Source of the DNA: Cinclus cinclus | Lineage: Eukaryota > Chordata > Aves > Passeriformes > Cinclidae | Length of the DNA stretch: 64,000 nt | NCBI RefSeq assembly: GCF_963662255.1 | Contig: NC_085055.1 | Coordinates: 6,506,102-6,570,101, forward strand | Reading direction: 5' to 3' | Shown here: positions 59,988-64,000 of the stretch, piece after piece | Numbering within the stretch: the first letter of the stretch is position 1 | How the letters are laid out: every line of letters begins with the position of its first letter | Notes under the pieces: generated by a model | Database searches by the model: none | What the model was told of the DNA's origin: nothing | The model's input: only the letters and a program-made list of their open reading frames with translations | Position numbers and translations under genes: made by a program

Positions 59988-62817
59988 CACCAACCTGCTG
60001 AAGGATCTGTCTCCTCGAGATAACAACCTGTTCAGGAGACTTGTCTCACCTTTCATTGGAGTTCCTCGGAAGGGATCCCACCTCTCAGGTAGTCCCTGAA
60101 CAGCAAGGTTATTTTTGGCCAAGGCTGAGATTCCCGTCTGAGCCCTTTTCACCCCAGTTTTGCCCCAGGACCAGTGCTCACCCATGGGAAGCAGCCACCC
60201 TCACTGAGCTGTGCACGGTGCTGGGCTGGAGCAGGGACCCCCTGCTCAGGTGTGGTGGGAAGGTCTGCAGGAACACCTTGGGAGGGCAGGAGGGGCTGTC
60301 CCTACTGCAAAGCCTGCACATCAGCATGCAGAAGAGACAACAAGCAGATGGACATGTCACAGGCCAGACCCTCACGGGGTGGAGATCAGCAGGTTGTCCC
60401 CAGACTCGTACCCTTCAGAGCAATGGATGTGTGCTGCCTGCAGGCTGCTGGGAAAGAGTTAAATTCCATGATTCAGCAGGCATCTGCTCAGCTCCCAGGA
60501 AAGCTTCTTTGCTCAGAAGATTTATGTCAGTCTTGAAAGAAGGGAACCAGACCAAACTAAAGCAAATCAACAGCATTTTAGGAAAATATCCTTTTTTCCC
60601 CCCGAACTTCTGAGAATTTCCTCATTACATCTGCTATATTATTTTTTTTCCTTTTTGTGACATAGTACTGCAAACTTCTAGTCCTGGGAATAACTTCAAA
60701 ACATTTAAATTATTCTTCATTCTTCAACATTTGGATGTTAAAGTACTTTACAAGTGTTCCTGGGTGTTGGCCAAGATTTTCAAAAGCTACTATTTATTCT
60801 ATGTGCCTGCATTTTTGGATGCCTCCCTGCACTGCAAATTTCTATAATGGGGCTTCATTTTCAGAGGCTCTGGCCTACCCAGCCTCTGCAGATGGAGTAA
60901 GAGAAACAAAGCTACTTATGTTTTTGAAAACCTGATCTTTAATTTGGCAAGACCTTTGTGAGAGAAGAATGATCAGGAGTTGAGGGATATATGCAAGGTC
61001 ACACAAGAAGGCTGGGACAAGCCAGGCATGAGGTAAACTTTGCTCAAAACCACTTTAATTTGCAAGACCATTCTTCTTGTGTTAGCTCCAGCAGAAAAGA
61101 AGTACCTTCTTTGCAGGAAAAGATTGTTATTTTCATGACCAAAAGAGCTCCTAAGGAGAAACAAATGCACTCTTGGCAACTAAAACCATTTTTTTTTTTT
61201 GTTTTGCATAATTTTAGCTTTTTGGGAAAATAACAAAGATACTGAGACAAAAGATGAAAACAAATGTGGATCAAACAACATTTTGCCAGAAGGGCAAGCC
61301 CAGAGTCCTGGACAGTTTGCCAAATAAAGACAACTTGGCTGATAAGAATGGCTCAGCAAATGAAGCATGTGAAGAAAAATTGTAGTAATCGAAAAGGGCC
61401 TCTAGTCTCATTTATTGTTTTTTTTTTAACAGATGACAGTGACACAAAGGTAGAAGGGAGATATGTATGACATTTAGGCTTTAAGATCATCACTGCAGCC
61501 TTGGAAAGGGACTGACTGATGGATTAAGTTAATTAATAATCCATTACTGGTGTGTCCAGCACAGCAAAGGCTGGATCAGCTGCCGGCCCATGCCACACGC
61601 GGCGCTGGAAGGATTTCATACAAAGGGGTTTGGAGCAGGGAAAGCAGCTCCTGCTTAAATAACTCCTAATGGAGGACTGTGTTTGAACAGTGATGAGAGG
61701 CTTTTATGTGCCTTCAGCACTGTGAAAGAGCTTAAAACGTGAACTCTCAGCTCTCTCCTGGCCAGAGGAGATGAATGAAGGTTGTCATTGTTCAAGGCGT
61801 CCTCAGCATCAGAAGAAATGTTAGACTCCTCTGGGAAGGGGAAGCAGTTTTTCATCTGAGAAGCCTTATCTGTTGTGCAGAGGTGCGTTCACAATACAGA
61901 TTTTCTTCTGGACAGAGACAGTACAGCTCATTCTTGCCCCGCTAGGGCTCTGTCTGGCTGCTCTGGTGCCATAGGTGTGCTCTGCAGGACACCTGAAGGA
62001 CGTGGGGACAATGTCCCTGTAGTGGGGGAGCAGAGCCAGCCCCGGTGGTCCGGGCTGTCCCCCTGAGCTGAGAGCTGCAGGGTGCTGCACAGGCACAGAC
62101 CCTGTGTGTGCGGGGCTGTAAAAGGGAATGGCAGCCCTGGAAGCCTCCTGTGAGCTGTTGGAGCAGCTGCAAACACTGTGCTGACACATACCATGTGTCA
62201 CTTCAGCCTTTCCATCAGCCAGAAGCTTGAAGGAGCAAAGTTATTATAAAATTACTGTTGGGTTTCCCTTCCATGGCTGCAATTTTTAGACCATATTCCT
62301 TAGGGAATACAGCATTTAATGGGATACAAAGGCAGGATTTAGCTCATGGCAGTGCAGTGGTCAGGAGGAACAAATTTGGGGACTAGGAATGATGCTTTGG
62401 CACTCACCTCTCAGTGAACTGCTGATACAAAAAGAAACACAATTTGTACACAGTTCTTGGGGGACTTCTGCAGTCCTGACTGCTCAAAAAACGGTTTTAT
62501 TGTCCATTTATGCTCATATGAATCACAGCTTATGTCCCAGAGAGTGTGGTGGCCTGACTTGGACTTCCAAACCTGCATGTAAGTTAACATAGTTGTCCAC
62601 CTTCCCTGGTGAATTAAATTCCATGGGTGAGGGATACCAGTAATCACTAATTCCTCTTCTGAACAAATTGAGTGTAGCAAGACTTGACCACATGCATTTT
62701 TAGCAGATTGAGGCCCATGATTCAAACTGAGATACCTTTGCTTATACAGCCCTGCTGCAGGCTCACGCTGAGGTATTTTTGTAACCATTTCTCAGAAAGG
62801 GATTCCATATCCCTCTG
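59988..62817. other. Unique non-coding sequence; longest open frame in the window
   Basis: The frame at 60041-60613 (190 codons, plus) is the longest here. It begins without a strong start context, overlaps other open frames (60174-60536 plus and 60178-60375 minus) and has no recognisable domain. It lies in a GC-rich patch where stops are scarce, so I regard it as chance. The remainder shows T runs near 61191-61200 and 61420-61429 and a small CpG cluster near 61583-61604. Confidence 0.5.
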
Positions 62818-62932
62818 AAAAAAAATAACCAACCAAAAAAAAAACCAACAAAAACCACAAAAAACCAAACCAAACCAAACCAAACCAAACCAAACCAACC
62901 AAACAAAAAACCCCAAGAAAAACAAAAACACC
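62818..62932 (+). repeat. A/C simple-sequence block with (CCAAA)7 core
   Basis: An A-rich stretch with AACC and AACA units surrounds about seven CCAAA units at 62865-62899, then returns to A-rich sequence. The plus strand has no G and very few T from about 62828 to 62915. The Trp/Phe/Leu/Val-rich open frame on the minus strand is an artefact of the repeat. Confidence 0.95.
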
Positions 62933-64000
62933 CTAAACAGGATTAACACTGTCTATGTACAGAAAAGCAGTGGAATGAATGAAAGGGATTGCTAGGCTCT
63001 GAATTTTCCATCTGCTGGCTGCTGGTTTGTGACAGGATGGTCTGAAAATTGTTCCAAGAGAGGAGTACATAGCACAGAGCATTTCCAAGAATAAAGCTCT
63101 TTTTCCAGGAATTAATTCTAAATTTCAACCACTCAAATTAACCTGCCATGAGACCCCCACAGTGCGCACTCACAAACAGGAAGCTCTTCACTCATGGGGG
63201 AAAAAAACACACTTCTGAATCCTGCATTTGACTTAAAGATGTGAAACCTGTAATTTTTCTACTAATTTTAGGAATGCATGATAGCAGAGCAGGAGACCAG
63301 CAGAAGCTTAGAACCCTTTTGCTGAGAGCAGTCAGAGCAGAAACAAACCGGGCAGCCTGAAAATTAACCAAAACAGTGCACACTTCTCAGAAAACCAAGC
63401 AATTATTCATGCAATGGAAAGGCATTATTTTAGTGGATGAGCAAATAATTTTCCTTAGCTAATGAGCCCGAAAATTGCAAAAGGAGAAAGCACAAAGGAA
63501 CTTGTTTCTGTGGGTTATAATTTGCTCAGTGCTGGTATAAACCCTTGCAAAGTGCCTTGCTTTGGCCCCTCAACCACATGTTCCCAAGGAGCAGAGGGGA
63601 AGGACATGAGCCCTGGCCCCACAGCAAATTGTGAGATGCTCCTGGGACTGAGAACACTGGAGTTTGTTGGTACCCTCACTCCCATACAGAAACAGCCCCA
63701 GCAGGGAGGTACCACCCAAGGACACTGCGCTGCTCATCCCCACTCCAAGCCTTCCTTGCCTGAAGCACTGAGGAGCATTTTCACACCTAATGCCCCACAT
63801 CTCCCCGAGTCACTCAACAAAGCCACAGCAAAGGTGACGTGTCAGGAACAGGTCAGGAACAGCGCGCAGGTTATATCAGCCCTGAGCACTGTTCCAGGGG
63901 CATCACACAGGCCAGGGAGGTGGTTAGGGAGCAGAGGAACTGCTGTTGTTCCAAGCCCTACTCCATCCCCCATGGTGGTGGAGCACAAGTTTGCCTTGGT
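62933..64000. other. Unique non-coding sequence to the end of the window
   Basis: Short frames only. An 11-bp unit is duplicated in perfect tandem at 63841-63862. AT-rich sequence at 63365-63480 contains 'caagcaattattcatgc' and 'ccttagctaatgagcccg'. No gene is supported at the window edge. Confidence 0.5.
63841..63862 (+). repeat. 11-bp perfect tandem duplication
   Basis: GTCAGGAACAG occurs twice back to back (63841-63851 and 63852-63862), immediately before 'cgcgcagg'. This is a small local duplication. Confidence 0.95.

Noticed and set aside
60041..60613. 190-codon plus-strand open frame, the longest in the window
   Set aside because: No recognisable domain, no strong start context, overlaps open frames in other phases and on the other strand, and sits in a GC-rich patch. 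About this length is expected by chance in 64 kb read in six frames.
62722..62949. Minus-strand frame rich in Trp, Phe, Leu and Val that looks membrane-like
   Set aside because: It is the complement of the A/C simple repeat (CCAAA)n.
1..64000. CRISPR arrays, tRNA, rRNA, bacterial operons, insertion sequences, LTR pairs or viral genes
   Set aside because: I looked for regularly spaced direct repeats, tRNA B-box-like GGTTCGAATCC, known rRNA blocks, paired long direct repeats with TG..CA ends and polymerase or capsid motifs, and found none.

Overview
The window looks like nuclear DNA from a bird, or less likely another sauropsid. The evidence is a set of short, 5'-truncated CR1 LINE fragments. 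Several end in the avian CR1 3' signature (ATTCTATGATTCT-type octamer repeats), and the inverted copies begin with its reverse complement. I see no Alu, L1, B1/B2 or other mammalian repeats, no bacterial gene architecture, no operons and no ribosome binding sites. The interspersed repeats I can recognise cover only about 2-3% of the window, which fits a compact avian genome.

I cannot support any intact protein-coding gene, tRNA, rRNA or known microRNA. The open frames are short (the longest is 190 codons), overlap one another on both strands, lack recognisable domains and are no more than expected by chance in 64 kb of vertebrate DNA. The window is best described as intergenic or deep-intronic sequence.

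Layout. 1-9.4 kb: unique sequence with two CR1 tails (about 0.9 and 3.8 kb) and homopolymer tracts. 9.4 kb: a long (AT)n microsatellite. 9.5-27.4 kb: mostly unique, with an A-rich/(AAC)n block near 11.2 kb, a CR1 tail at 15.2 kb, a weakly coding-like stretch at 19.2-20.2 kb, and AT-rich blocks near 17.0, 22.1, 24.3-24.9 and 25.6 kb that look like conserved non-coding elements. 27.4-32.2 kb: three CR1 fragments, including the longest recognised (31.8-32.2 kb). 32.2-46.4 kb: unique, with candidate regulatory blocks at 33.4, 36.1 and 40.5 kb; the last has a strikingly symmetric homeodomain/RFX/homeodomain arrangement. 46.4-54.8 kb: three more CR1 tails, another element candidate at 47.2 kb and a CpG-dense patch at 52.0 kb. 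54.8-64 kb: a (CAG)8 tract, element candidates at 56.4 and 59.1 kb, purine tracts at 59.9 kb and a (CCAAA)n block at 62.8 kb.

Taken together, many TAAT-core, palindromic and homeodomain-like blocks in otherwise repeat-poor DNA suggest a regulatory landscape, possibly a gene desert near a developmental gene. That is inference: conservation cannot be measured from one sequence and no neighbouring gene is visible. I found no evidence of a new biological system, CRISPR array, defence island, intact virus or intact transposon.
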